A stretch of 64,000 nucleotides of DNA from Avena insularis (taxonomy: Eukaryota > Streptophyta > Magnoliopsida > Poales > Poaceae). The stretch lies in NCBI GenBank assembly GCA_023614405.1, contig JAJUPC010000233.1, positions 372,001 through 436,000 of the forward strand. Direction: 5' to 3'. The notes under the pieces were generated by a model, which saw only the letters and a list, made by a program, of their open reading frames with translations, searched no databases and had not been told where the DNA came from. The position numbers and the translations under genes are program-made. Positions 21,070 through 31,544 of this stretch are shown here, piece by piece (positions within the stretch are counted from its first letter, which is position 1; each line of letters opens with the position of its first letter).

Positions 21070-24000
21070 TGTGGCGCCCCGCAAAAACCACTACTAGAAA
21101 ATCGTGGTGTTTTTGTGCATTGCATCATCATGACCGCATGCTCATGTCATCATGCCACATTGCATTTGAGCATCGTCATCATCATGCGTGGTTTGTTTGA
21201 AAATTATTTTCGAAAAGTCTGTTGTTGTTTTCTAAACGTCCCATCTTTATTCAAATACAAAACCCGGTTCTCCGGATTATTTTGTTTCGTCTAAAAACAG
21301 ATTCTAAAAGCCTTGTTGTATTAAAAAAATATTTATATTATTTTAGGTGGCAGCCGAACCGGGCCGAACCGACCCAGCCGGCCACCCCCATAAAAACAAA
21401 ACCGGTTCAGTCTAAACCTCAGCCACCTCACCCCGCCCTATCCCATCAGGCCACCTCATCTCCCTGGCCCCACCCCTCCTTCTCGCGCGCACACACACCC
21501 GCACTACACGCCACACACGCGGCCTCACGATCCCCACGCTCTTGCTCGCCCCTGCCTGATCGAACCACCAGGCGCCCAGCGCCTCGATTCCCACCCCCGG
21601 CCACCGCCTCCCCATCTCCCTCTCCCACCGACGCGTCCCTCGGCCCACCTACCCTCTCTCTCTTCCCCGTGTCCTCCTCTCTCCCTCATCCGCCTCTCCC
21701 AGCCGCCATCTCCTCCGCACCGAGCTCTCCTCTGGGGAGCTCGTCACCTCTTCGCCTCACCCTCGCTCGTCCCGGCCGGTCCTAGAGACCACCGCCGCCC
21801 CTCTGCTACCCTGCAGCGCCGACCCTGTCCTCGAGCGTCGGCGCCTCCCTCCGCAAGCCGCCACCGGAGCCCGGCCGCATGTCGTAGCGCCTCTGGCCCC
21901 TGCAGGGCCCTCGACCACGCCTTCCTTGGCCTGCGTCGCCTCGTCCATGAGCCGACCCTACCGCAGAGCTTCGCCCTGCTTTCTCCTCCTGTCTGCCGAC
22001 ACTGCCCAGAGCGCCTGCCGGACCCGAGCCGCTGTGCCCCTCGGCGTCCACCTCCAGCTCTGCCACCCCGTCAGCGAGCTTGTCGCCGTCCTTCCACCTG
22101 ACCTCCTCCCGTGCTCCCGAGCGCTGCGCACCTCCTCGAGCCTTCCCGTGCGCCGCTGCACGCCCATGCGACCTCGCCACCGGCAGCGGCCGTACGTCCC
22201 TCGCCGCCCCTCTGCCTCCCCATGGTCTGCGCGCCCCGCATCCGGCCACCTCCCCGAGCGCATCGCTGCTATAGCCGCCTCCTGTGCTCCTCTGAGGCTA
22301 GCACCGATAGTCGTCTGGCACGCTGTTGGGTTCGGCCTCCTCCGGTACCGCGTGTTTGCTCGCTGCTGCATGTGCTACTCCTGGGTTAATACTTGTTGAT
22401 GCCTAGATGCTCACGGAAAGTTGCAGGGGAAGTTCCGATAAGTATCACGTAGGTCTTCTCGGTGACAAGGCCAACCCATCGACAAGTTCGCCATCTAACA
22501 TCGAAGCCGGAACCAAGGTCGCTTACATGGATCCCCGTTGGCCCGATCGACAATGTCAAGTATCGCCACCAAAATATCTCCCGTTTTCCTCGTCGACCCA
22601 AGGTCTCTGACACAAGAACCTCGTCACGGAATGCCATGCTCTTCTACACGAACGCCAAGTACGCTGACGTGGAACCGACGAGATCTCCAAGTCCGAGCGG
22701 CATAATCTTCTACCCGAAGGTTCCCAGACGCCAAGTTCTTCATCCCGGACGCCATGACCGTCTACATGGACCCGAAGACCCCTGGTACCCGATCCACTCA
22801 AGTTCGCCATCGCGAGTCCGAACCTCGCCGTTTTCCGTCAAACCCTGAGACCGAACCCCCGAACCTCCGGAACCAAGATCTTCCGAACCCAGATGTGTGA
22901 ATCTTTTCCCAAGCCCTATTTTTATAAATGCTTTATATAAAACTTGTTGCATATTAAATGTTCATCTCGCATGCATATCATGTGGGTTGGGGGCATTATG
23001 CCAATTCACCTCATAATTAAATATGGAGTCTATGTGCGGGATATCTTTGTCTTAGTCTGGACTCCATTTAAATTGGTGTAGCGAACCGATGCCATGTTTT
23101 GTCTTGCTAATCCAACATTTAATTTGCGGGGTATCTAAACAACTTGAACTATCTGATTAATTGTCGGGACCCCGGTTCCGCTTAATATTGCCTAATTGCA
23201 CCGCCTCTATGCCATGTCATGCATCATATCTGCATCATGCCCGATCTTCTGCCGTAGTATTAAATATTGCATCCGGTGTTTCTTCTAGTGTTTGCTTCTT
23301 CGCGGAGTAGGCCGATGAGTTGATGCGAGTGTCGACATGTTCTCCGGATTATGATCCGTCGGCAGTGTTTTCCCAGGCGAGCATCTCTCCCCCTTCTACC
23401 TATTTTGCATTTATAGTCTTTATTTCCTCCTGTTGATCTATTGCTATCCGTGTCGCGATGCTTTAGTTTCCGAACACCAGTTATATCCCGTGCAGCCTCT
23501 ATATTGCCTTGGACACCTCCTATTACCTGTGTTTGGTAGATAGCTGGCCTTGCGAGTCATAGTTGCTTGCTCAGGTGTGATCTCGTGTTGTCAAGTACCA
23601 CAGTTGTTGGAAGGTTGACAGATGCTTATTGGTGGAGATGCTTATTGGTGGAGATGATCATGACTTTAAATACAACTATTAAAATGCTAGATATAACTAA
23701 TGCAGAGGCATCGGTGGGCAATAGATGTTATTTGGTTCTTCCACGCCCACTTGTGTCCCGTAGGACCCCGAGTACTTGATACATGTTCCTTGATTTTTCG
23801 CACTATCCACATCCGGGAGGCCTTATGGACCCCCCTGAGCCAGAGCTTGATTCATTCTTATTTCTTGGGGCCACAAAGTAGTTTGGGGCTTTATTACTAT
23901 TCTGTACTTATGCCATGCTTTACTGCTTTATTTAAGATTATGCGTGGAGCACCTGTACTGTTTTGGATCGCGCCACATTTTCGCGCTATCGACAAGCCCA

Positions 24001-25257
24001 GTCACATTTTCGGGTTCCCAGTTGTTTACAGCCGTCCATAAACCCTGGTCTGTTCCGAGCCGCCAACTTCGCTATGGTAGCTTAGTGGGGTGGCCCCCTG
24101 AAATATTTCTGAATCCTGTGATCGCTTTGTCGTGAATGCCTCGTTGGGTTTTGAGTTGGTTTTTCCAAGGTTGATCGAGTGTGTGTTGCTATTTGTGCAC
24201 CCCTGCAGGATAAAACTTTCTGAAAGCCATGTCCGCGGTTATGGATGACTTGGAGCACAGTATCTCGATCATAGACAAGCATAACTAAAGTAGTGCTATA
24301 AATTTGACTTAATGTGTGACTAGTAAACAGATGCAACTATAACGGAATGGATATTAAAAATGCCAACAACTGGTGGATCTGGGTTGTTTGTTATATATGC
24401 CTAGTAAGTATTGCAACTCCAATGGAATGTGATAAAAGTGACAACCACTGTTGGGTTTTGGGATTCCTCAGGACAATTATATCTGACTAGTAAATGTTTC
24501 CACTACAACGGAATGGTGATTAAAACTGCCCACTACTTATGCTATCAGGATGACTCATGCTATCTATATCTGACTAGTAAGTGCTTCAACTATAATGGAA
24601 TGAATAAAAATGCCAACTGTGTGAGTTCCTTGGTCCGACTTCCTCGTTTGGTCTCGAGGGGGAAATACTAGGATGGGTTTGTTTGGTGTTAGTTTCAGGT
24701 TGGATCCGAACAGGTCTTTCTTATCACTCTCTGATAACCGCCAGTTGTATCGAGTCTCTATAGGTTGTTTAGTGCCACTGCGCTGCCGCTTCAGCCCACC
24801 ATACCTATGTAGGCGAGAGTCAAATTCTAGCCTCGCCATGTAATCGGCCTCGATCGACGCCTCCTATTTTTCCTTTGCCTTTGGCACCCCTTTTGTTTTA
24901 GCAGGTTTGAGATCGACGTCGTTAGCAGGGTTATCCTTCCGGCTTGGCCTGGGCAGGGTTATGGACGCCATTGGTTATTCTTCAGGGCTCTTAGCCCAAT
25001 TTGCATCTTGTCCGTACTCGGACGCTGTATCGTTTTCAAGGTGATTTGGATCTTTGTATTGTATATCTGCATTCTTGACTCTTGGAGTCGTTTTGTATAT
25101 ATCTCTGTTCTGTGGGTCCCATCGAGGACTGTTGTGTAATGTTATTACTTCGTATTCCACCCGCACGAAAGTGCCTGGTGGGCTTCCTTGAATCGTTTCT
25201 ATGCGGGTTTGGCGGAAAGGGCTAAAACTTGCATAGGGCCGATTCGAGGGTGTTACA
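21070..25257 (+). repeat. 3' LTR (4188 bp)
   Basis: It matches the left LTR almost base for base over long stretches. Exceptions are two blocks in the CT-rich part (about 21563-21610 and 21951-22074), where it is unrelated or heavily rearranged. It ends TGTTACA at 25257, followed by GACTA. Confidence 0.95.
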
Positions 25258-25262
25258 GACTA

Positions 25263-26235
25263 GAGGAAAAAACGCAGGCAATTTTCCTATGATTGATTAA
25301 CAATATTAGGGGTCTCTTTCGATCAATGGTTTTTAAAAAACGTAAGAATAGGAAAAACACAGGATTGACATGGTAGGTATGGTAAATTCATATTAGGAAT
25401 TAAAAACGCAGGAATTTTGTAACAGGTGTCTTTGGATGGTGAATATGATTTAAATAGAAGAGTTTTGCAGGAATATAGTGTAAGCGCATTGGACTTCTCA
25501 AAGGAGCAATAGAATGAGGTTGGAGCTCGTGTTTAGATTCTTATGGAATGGAGGGCATAGGAACTAAGAAGTGAGTCCATAAGAATTTGATATCTTCCAA
25601 AATCCTATGGGTTAAAATCCTCCAAAACTCATATGAAATTCTTCATATCCAACTTGGACCTCATTTTCAAATTCCTAAGCACGCAAAGAACAAGAATGAC
25701 GTCCCAAGAGACACGATAACATCATAAATATACTCTCCCGTGAGGTTTGGCTTTGATTTTACCATGTTTTAAAGCAATCCTATATTTTTGTATTCATGTA
25801 AACTAAAGAGCCAACTTTTTACAGAAATCTTGTGTTTGTAAAACACATGAAACTTAAAATATAATGCCAACCTTGATTGGCCAATACACCTTCTGTTACT
25901 TGTATCAACAATCCTGGTCGTTCTTGTGTTTTCAGATTAGTATGTTTGGAGGAGAGGGGGGACACTAAAGCAAAAGTCTTGGGCCTCTTTCGATCGCAGG
26001 ATTGAGACCACGGGAATTTCACAGGTTTGCCGATGAAAAACAGGCGATTATAAAACGTAGGAAAACTACCTACGTGATTGGCACGATAAGAGTAGAGCCT
26101 CAAGTAGATGTTTTAATTCCTACGGGATTTAAGCATGGGTGGGGGGTTGCAGTTCAAAAGAATTTGTGTACCACGATTTCTTTGATCCAAATTCACTCCA
26201 TAGGAAAGAATCTAAGGATTCGAGTCCTACAAAAA
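25263..26235. other. AT-rich stretch with possible miniature-element remains
   Basis: No gene. Motifs of the type CTCTTTCGATC followed by CAGGATTG or AAAAACGCAGG occur near 25314 and 25985. They resemble the ends of grass miniature elements that begin GGGCCTCTTTGG. Ends and target duplications could not be fixed. Confidence 0.35.
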
Positions 26236-26487
26236 TCATGCAAAACTGATTTTTACCTGCTCGTCACGGTCTAGTGGCCATGTGTGTGGGTTAGTGTGAA
26301 GTAGGCAGGGCAAACCAAATGGGAGACCATGATCTTCTGCAATCCCTCGACGCATGCCAACCATTCCGCGAGCCAGGCGAGTGGTTCTCAGAAGATCGGC
26401 GCGACCGGTGATGTTGCTCAGCGGTCCGTAGTGGAGGTTGCCAAATCCGATTGCCTGGCTGTAGCGCTCAGATATCTTATGTTTCAT
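26236..26487 (-). CDS. Possible small unrecognised protein, 83 codons
   Basis: The frame starts at an ATG at 26487 and stops at 26236. It contains IGFGNLHYGPLSNITG and a basic patch LRTTRLARGMVGMRRG. The 230 bp upstream read like a pyrimidine-rich leader. No family is recognised, and the surrounding GC-rich island (26280-26700) could equally be a captured gene fragment. Support is limited to composition and the upstream context. Confidence 0.2.
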   Translation of the reverse strand: MKHKISERYSQAIGFGNLHYGPLSNITGRADLLRTTRLARGMVGMRRGIAEDHGLPFGLPCLLHTNPHTWPLDRDEQVKISFA

Positions 26488-26962
26488 CGCTCTAGATGTT
26501 GTTCCGAGGAAGAGTACTGTGAGAGATTAGTCGGGATGGGTTGGCGGTTTCTACCTTTTTGCAAGGGTGGAGAGGGGCTACGATTGTGCACAAGCGGCCG
26601 GAGCGGCAGAGAAAGATGATGAGGGGCGCGGGGCGGTTCTCCTCCGGTTGTCGGATCGACTACTTCGACCCGGTATAATAGGGCAAAACTATCACGGGAC
26701 GTTAACATAGACACTTATGCAAAAAAGGAATAATAACAGAAAATTAGATATAGTAGTATTTCTTAAATGCTCCAGCCCGCAACGCTGGCCCCTAGTTTGA
26801 GGCGCTACTGTTTTTTTTCTAGTAGGTAGCTAGGGACAGCAAATCACACCGTGCCGAAGAAAAAATGTTCGAAATGTCCTCAAATTTTCTTTGCGTGTGG
26901 GTATTGTGATGCCGTAGTAAAGGAGAGAGCAAACACAATTTGTTTCAAATGCATATATACTA
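26488..26962. other. Gene-free stretch left of the Stowaway element
   Basis: It contains the GC-rich putative leader of the small frame and then ordinary AT-rich sequence. Nothing else is recognised. Confidence 0.35.
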
Positions 26963-27130
26963 CTCCCTCCGATCCATATAATGTTCTCAGATTTATCTAG
27001 ATTAGAATGTATATAGTCATGTTTTCATGCTAGATTTATCTAATGGTTGGAAACTCCGAGTGGCAATATTATTACCATGACATGATTCACCCATTTACTC
27101 CCAAATATGGAACATCACGGATGATGGGAG
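26963..27130. mobile_element. Stowaway-type MITE, 168 bp
   Basis: It begins CTCCCTCCGATCCATATAA and ends GATGATGGGAG, flanked by TA on both sides (26961-26962 and 27131-27132). The sequence at the left end is the standard Stowaway terminus of grasses. The right end is more decayed. Such elements are mobilised by Mariner transposases. Confidence 0.75.
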
Positions 27131-29068
27131 TACAATTTACATCAAGGATCTAAAAATGGATAAAATTACATAGAGGTCCTTACATTTAGCACGAAGCACC
27201 CTAAAAATAAGTAAGGGAAATAGTCGGGTCTAGCTCCTTCTCAAGAGGGCAGAGCCATACTCTTCATACTACTTTCTCTTTGTTTGTTTTTGAAATATGT
27301 GGCCAAATTTTGTGGCATGAAAATTCCTGGACATTGGATCATCATCAACATAAAGTATGATGTAGATATGGCCATGACCTTGATCGTTTGGCTTGAAATC
27401 CAAGAATGTTAATACTCATCGGCAACTAATAAAATTAAATATGTTTAAATTTTACCACTTGCTCTTAGGTTCGAATTTTACACGTAAGGACGTAGGGATT
27501 ACATTTTAAATCAAGGACCTAAAAAGGTAAAATTTTATCGAGGTCCAACATTTAGCATGAACCACCCTAAAATTAAGCAGGGAAAATAGTCATGTTTTGC
27601 TCCTTCTCGAGAGAAAAGCTGATCGAGACATACTCTTCATACTACTTCCTCTTCGTTTGTTTTCAAAATATGGCCAAATTAGGCAGCTTGCAAATTCTTG
27701 GATAGAGGATCATGAATCATCAGCATAAAGTATGATGTAGATATGGCCAGGAGGCCCATGACCTTGGTCGTTCTTCTTGAAATCCACGAATGTTCATACT
27801 TATCGACAACTAATAATCTTAAATACACTTAAATTTTTACAGTTGCTTTTAGGTTTGAATTTTACACGTATAGATGGTGGGAGTATATTTTACATCAAGG
27901 ACCTAAAAAGGTAAAATTATGTCGAGGTCCATACATTTAGCACGAAGCACCCTAAAATTAATCAGGAAAAATAGTCATGTTTTGCTCCTTCTCGAGAGAA
28001 AAGCTGACCGAGGCATACTATTCATACTACTTCCTCTTCATTTGTTTTCAAAATATGGCCAATTTTGGCCACATACAAATTCTAGGATATGGGATCAAGA
28101 ACCATCATCATAAAGTATGATGTAGATATGTCCATGACCTTGGTCGTTTGTCTTGAAATCCAAGAATGTTCATACTCATCGATAACTGATAATCTTAAAT
28201 ACGTTTAAATTTTACTATTTTCTTTTAGGTTCAAATTTTACACGTACAGACGGTGGGAGTACATTTTACACCAAGGACCTAAAAAATGTAAAATTACATC
28301 AAGGTCCATACATTTAGCATGAAGCGCCCTAAAATTAAGCAGGGAAAGTAATCATGTTTTGCTCCTTCTCGTGAGAGAAGCTGATCGAGCCATACTCTTC
28401 ATACTACTTCCTCTTTGTTTGTTTTCAAAATAGGGCCAAATTTGGGGGCATGCAAATTCTTGGATATGGGATCACGAATCATCGGCATAAAGTATGATGT
28501 AGATATGGCCATGACCTTGGTCGTTTGTCTTGAAATCCAAGAATGTTCATACTCATCGACATATAATAATATTAAACATGTTTAAATTTTACATCTTGCT
28601 TTTAGGATCGAATTTTACACGGACAGTCAGAGTACATTTTACATCAAGAACCTAAACAAGGTAAAATTACATCGAGGTCCATACATTTAGCACGAAGCAC
28701 CCTAAAATTAAGCAGGGAAAACCGTCATGTTTTGCTCCTTCTAGAGAGAGAAGCTGAGCGAGCCATGCATACTCTTCATACTACTTCATGTTTGTTTGTT
28801 TTCAAAATATGGCCAAATTTGGTGGCATGAAAATTCTTCGCTATGGGATCTTGAATCATCAGCATATAAAGTATGATGTAAATATGTATGACCTTGGTCT
28901 TTCGGCTTGAAATGCAAGAATTTTTATATTCATTGACAACTAATAAGCTTAATTACGTTTAAATTTTACCACTTTCTTTTATGTTCAAATTTTACACGGA
29001 CGGTGGGAGTATATTTTAAAGTAAGGACCTAAAAAAAGGTAAAATTACATCAAGGTATATACATTTAA
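27131..29068. repeat. Tandem array with a period of about 375 bp, left part
   Basis: About five monomers can be followed using the landmark TTTAGCACGAAGCACCCTAAAA near 27186, 27552, 27937, 28313 and 28687, so the spacing is 366-385 bp. Other constant landmarks are TTTTGCTCCTTCTCGAGAGA, CATACTCTTCATACTACTTCC, AAAGTATGATGTAGATATG and GACGGTGGGAGTACATTTTA. Frames are broken by stops, so the array does not look coding. It starts at the edge of the Stowaway element. Confidence 0.9.
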
Positions 29069-29510
29069 CTAGCTGAATGCCTGTGCGTTGCCACAATTAG
29101 TTATGTTTTTTCTCACCACATGTATAAAATTCTTTGTAACATGAAGAGTATACTAACGAAAACATATTTTTCATCAACATTTTAATGGCCAGGTAAAAAA
29201 ATGTGTTATGAATATTCATTTTCTATATAGATAGTGGATCTATAACAGGTGTGCCACCAAATATCACTTCAGCAGTTCAACTATGTTATTCACCAATCAT
29301 TGAAGGTGTTCATCCATTCCATAATGGTATAATCATAAGTCCATTTTTGAATGGTGAATCTATGGTAAGACTTTTAATAATAAAGAAGATTACAAATAAA
29401 TCAAGATGAAATCTGAATTTTTTAAGCAGAAAAATTAAAGGTCAAAGGAATAATGAGTTCTCTGGCATAGCACTATTGTTTTTCTTTTATATAAAGCAGA
29501 TCAGTGTTTC

Positions 29511-29760
29511 CCTGTTATCAGATCTCTTTTGCTCATTCTCCTTCAAAACGTTTGTGTTCTGTATCCAAAAAAAATCAACCTCTAAAATTCCTCCCTGTTA
29601 TCATCTTTTTCTCATTCTCCTTCAAAACGTTTGTGTTCTCTATCCAAAAAACATTCAACCTCTAAAATTCCTCCCTGTTATCTGATCTCTTTTGCTCATT
29701 CTCCTTCAGAACGTTTGTGTTTTATATCCAAAAAAAATTCAACACTCTGAAATTCCCTTA
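29511..29760. repeat. Three tandem copies of about 83 bp inside the Helitron
   Basis: Units start at about 29511, 29594 and 29674 with CCTGTTATC. They share TCATTCTCCTTCAAAACG, TTTGTGTTCT and TCAACCTCTAAAATTCC. A minisatellite within Helitron filler is common. Confidence 0.85.
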
Positions 29761-30269
29761 AAATTATTCTATTTGAGCATACTAAGCACCAGCTTGCATC
29801 TTGAACTCCCAATCTGTAACTGAGGCGGATTTAACACGCACAGACTAACATATCATGATGACACGGTAACTTGCATCTCAAACTGCACAATCTGTATTTT
29901 ATTTTTGTTTGCTTGATACAACAGAGGAAAAAGCACCACCGAGCTTTTCCATGACCAATAGGGAATGGAGACAATAAAATATGTCAACGGATCTAGATGA
30001 AAGAGCATACAGCAATTTCGTGAAACATTTCGGCAGCACCAAGACCTCCACAGCGACCAACTGGCCAGTGACCAGTATATTTTGACTAAACAAATATGCA
30101 GACAATGTCGTGTTGAACACCATAGAATGCTACATCCAGACAGGAGGCTGGCGAGGAGCTCCCAAAATCAAATGTGAGTAGTACACCAATGGAGAGTGGA
30201 ATAGCAACAAAAATCTGAGTAGTACATACTGACAGATAAAATGGTACCGAAGGAGCCCAATCTTCTCAC

Positions 30270-30633
30270 TTGCGAGGAGGAAGTAGGGGCGGCGACGGTA
30301 CCCGACGATGTCGGTGAGCAGGCCCCAGAGCGGCTTGACGACCCAGGGCGCGTTGATGATGCCCTGGTAGAACTGCGCCGTGGCCGGCTGGATGCGCAAC
30401 ATGTCCTTGCAGTACGTGGCGGCGACCACCCCGACGGCGTTGGCCACGCCCTGGCAGGCCACGTAGATGGCGAAGACGGCGAGCACGAAGCTCCAGTGCA
30501 GCTCGCGGGATAGCCGCCGTAGCCAGCGGCAGGGGGAGGCGACGCAACATTTGCCACTGCCGTCGCGGGAATCACTGTCAACGCCCGTGCCGCCGGATTT
30601 TTGAAGTGGCCCGTCCTCCCCACGGGGATCCAT
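30270..30633 (-). pseudogene. Captured first exon of a folate-biopterin transporter (BT1/FBT family)
   Basis: The exon opens at an ATG at 30633 and runs 364 nt to a GTGAGA splice donor at 30269. It encodes 121 residues and one extra base. Residues 37-121 match the N-terminal part of plant folate-biopterin transporters: RWLRRLSRELHWSFVLAVF, then an amphipathic loop with YCKDMLRIQPATAQFY, and PWVVKPLWGLLTD followed by GYRRRPYFLLA. Two hydrophobic segments (about 48-72 and 88-110) fit transmembrane helices. Intact proteins have about 500 residues and import folates or pteridines into plastids or other compartments. The segment before GYRRRPY is about three residues shorter than I expect for the family. 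No later exon is seen downstream to 29069, so this is an isolated fragment inside a Helitron. It may be transcribed but cannot make a full transporter. Confidence 0.8.
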
Positions 30634-31544
30634 ATTGTAGTAGCAGCATGCGTGGAGCAGAGTTTCTTTTGGGGTTTCCCGGGGATCTGCGGAGAAGCCA
30701 CTGGAATCCGGGCAGCAAGAATGCTAGCTGCGTGCAGTGGCTGGTCGGCCGACGAGATGCGTTGGTGAGCAAAGTAGCCGAGCACGAGGCCAAGTGTTTG
30801 GCCGGTTTACCGGATCGAGCTCCCCATTTGACTTCAGCTCGCAGCTTTTCTCCACTGACCAAAAGTGCTCGTGTCCTCAGAAGATCCGGGCATTCTGCAA
30901 ATACAGATGTCCGGAATTAATCATTGATGAGTGTGGAATCTCAGATACTGCCCTACCGAGATCTCACACTGATGATTTTCTGATTGGTTTCTGCCGGTAG
31001 TAAACGATGATGACTAATATCAATCGAAGGCATTCAGTAGCACAGGATGGGGGAGGCGCTGCCTACCGCGTGGGATGCAGGGTGAAAACCAGATCAAGGA
31101 AGAAAACCAACTCACATGCCAGGGAAGGAAGGTTAGGAGTGTGCGGGTGGAGATCAGTCGCTGCCGCGACCAGACATCGCCACCACGTTCTTCCCTTCTC
31201 ACTAAACTCCACGATGACCTGTCCTCCCGCCTCCTTCTAGGCAGTTCTTGTTGGGGCGCATGGCGAGGCATATGCGGTGGTACTGGTCCCAGTCCACCGC
31301 CCAGAGGAGGTGGAGGTCGCCGGTGGTCGGAGATCGACGTGTGGCGGCGGCGGTTCAGGAGGATGTTCTAGGCTCACTCGGGGTCGGGTTGAGGGGGAAA
31401 AGACACCGAACAGAACCATCAAGTTTCACTCTGCGGTGGCAGCCCTTGTAATAAGTTCTAACTATGAAGGGCAAAACAGACATTTATCGGCAAACGGAAA
31501 AATTTTGGGGTGACTAACAATGTGAATCTTTTTAATAGTATAGA
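30634..31544. other. Helitron 5' part upstream of the captured exon
   Basis: The sequence is GC-rich from about 30640 to 31440 and probably includes the captured 5' flank of the transporter gene. Near 31200-31330 a minus-strand frame has GDLHLLWAVDWDQYHRICLA, which looks protein-like but is short and not recognised. It could be a second captured fragment. Confidence 0.3.

Larger units (their letters stand above)
16054..25257. mobile_element. Complete non-autonomous LTR retrotransposon with oversized LTRs
   Basis: The element has two long LTRs (4221 and 4188 bp), a tRNA-iMet primer site just inside the left LTR, and a perfect 5-bp GACTA duplication outside. The interior is only 795 bp and codes for no recognisable gag, protease, reverse transcriptase or integrase. 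It must have been mobilised by an autonomous partner. The arrangement resembles LARD/TRIM-type derivatives of Gypsy elements, but it is extreme in that each LTR is over five times the interior. The primer site is in plus orientation, so the element is plus-stranded. The family is not identified with certainty. Confidence 0.95.
29069..31544 (-). mobile_element. Helitron (2476 bp) carrying a host gene exon
   Basis: Read on the minus strand the element starts TCTATACTATTAAAAAG at 31544 and ends GGCATTCAGCTAG at 29069. It thus has the 5' TC and 3' CTRR ends of a Helitron, and it is inserted between A and T with no target duplication. The sequence GCAACGCACAGGCAT before the end is a decayed form of the GC-rich 3' hairpin region of plant Helitrons. 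Both flanks belong to the same 375-bp tandem array. There is no Rep/helicase frame, so it is non-autonomous. Its interior carries a folate-biopterin transporter exon on the same strand. Confidence 0.75.

Noticed and set aside
30168..30862. Alternative frames over the folate-biopterin transporter exon (205-codon minus frame and plus-strand frames)
   Set aside because: The frame from 30633 matches the transporter family; the others are overlapping shadows of GC-rich coding sequence.
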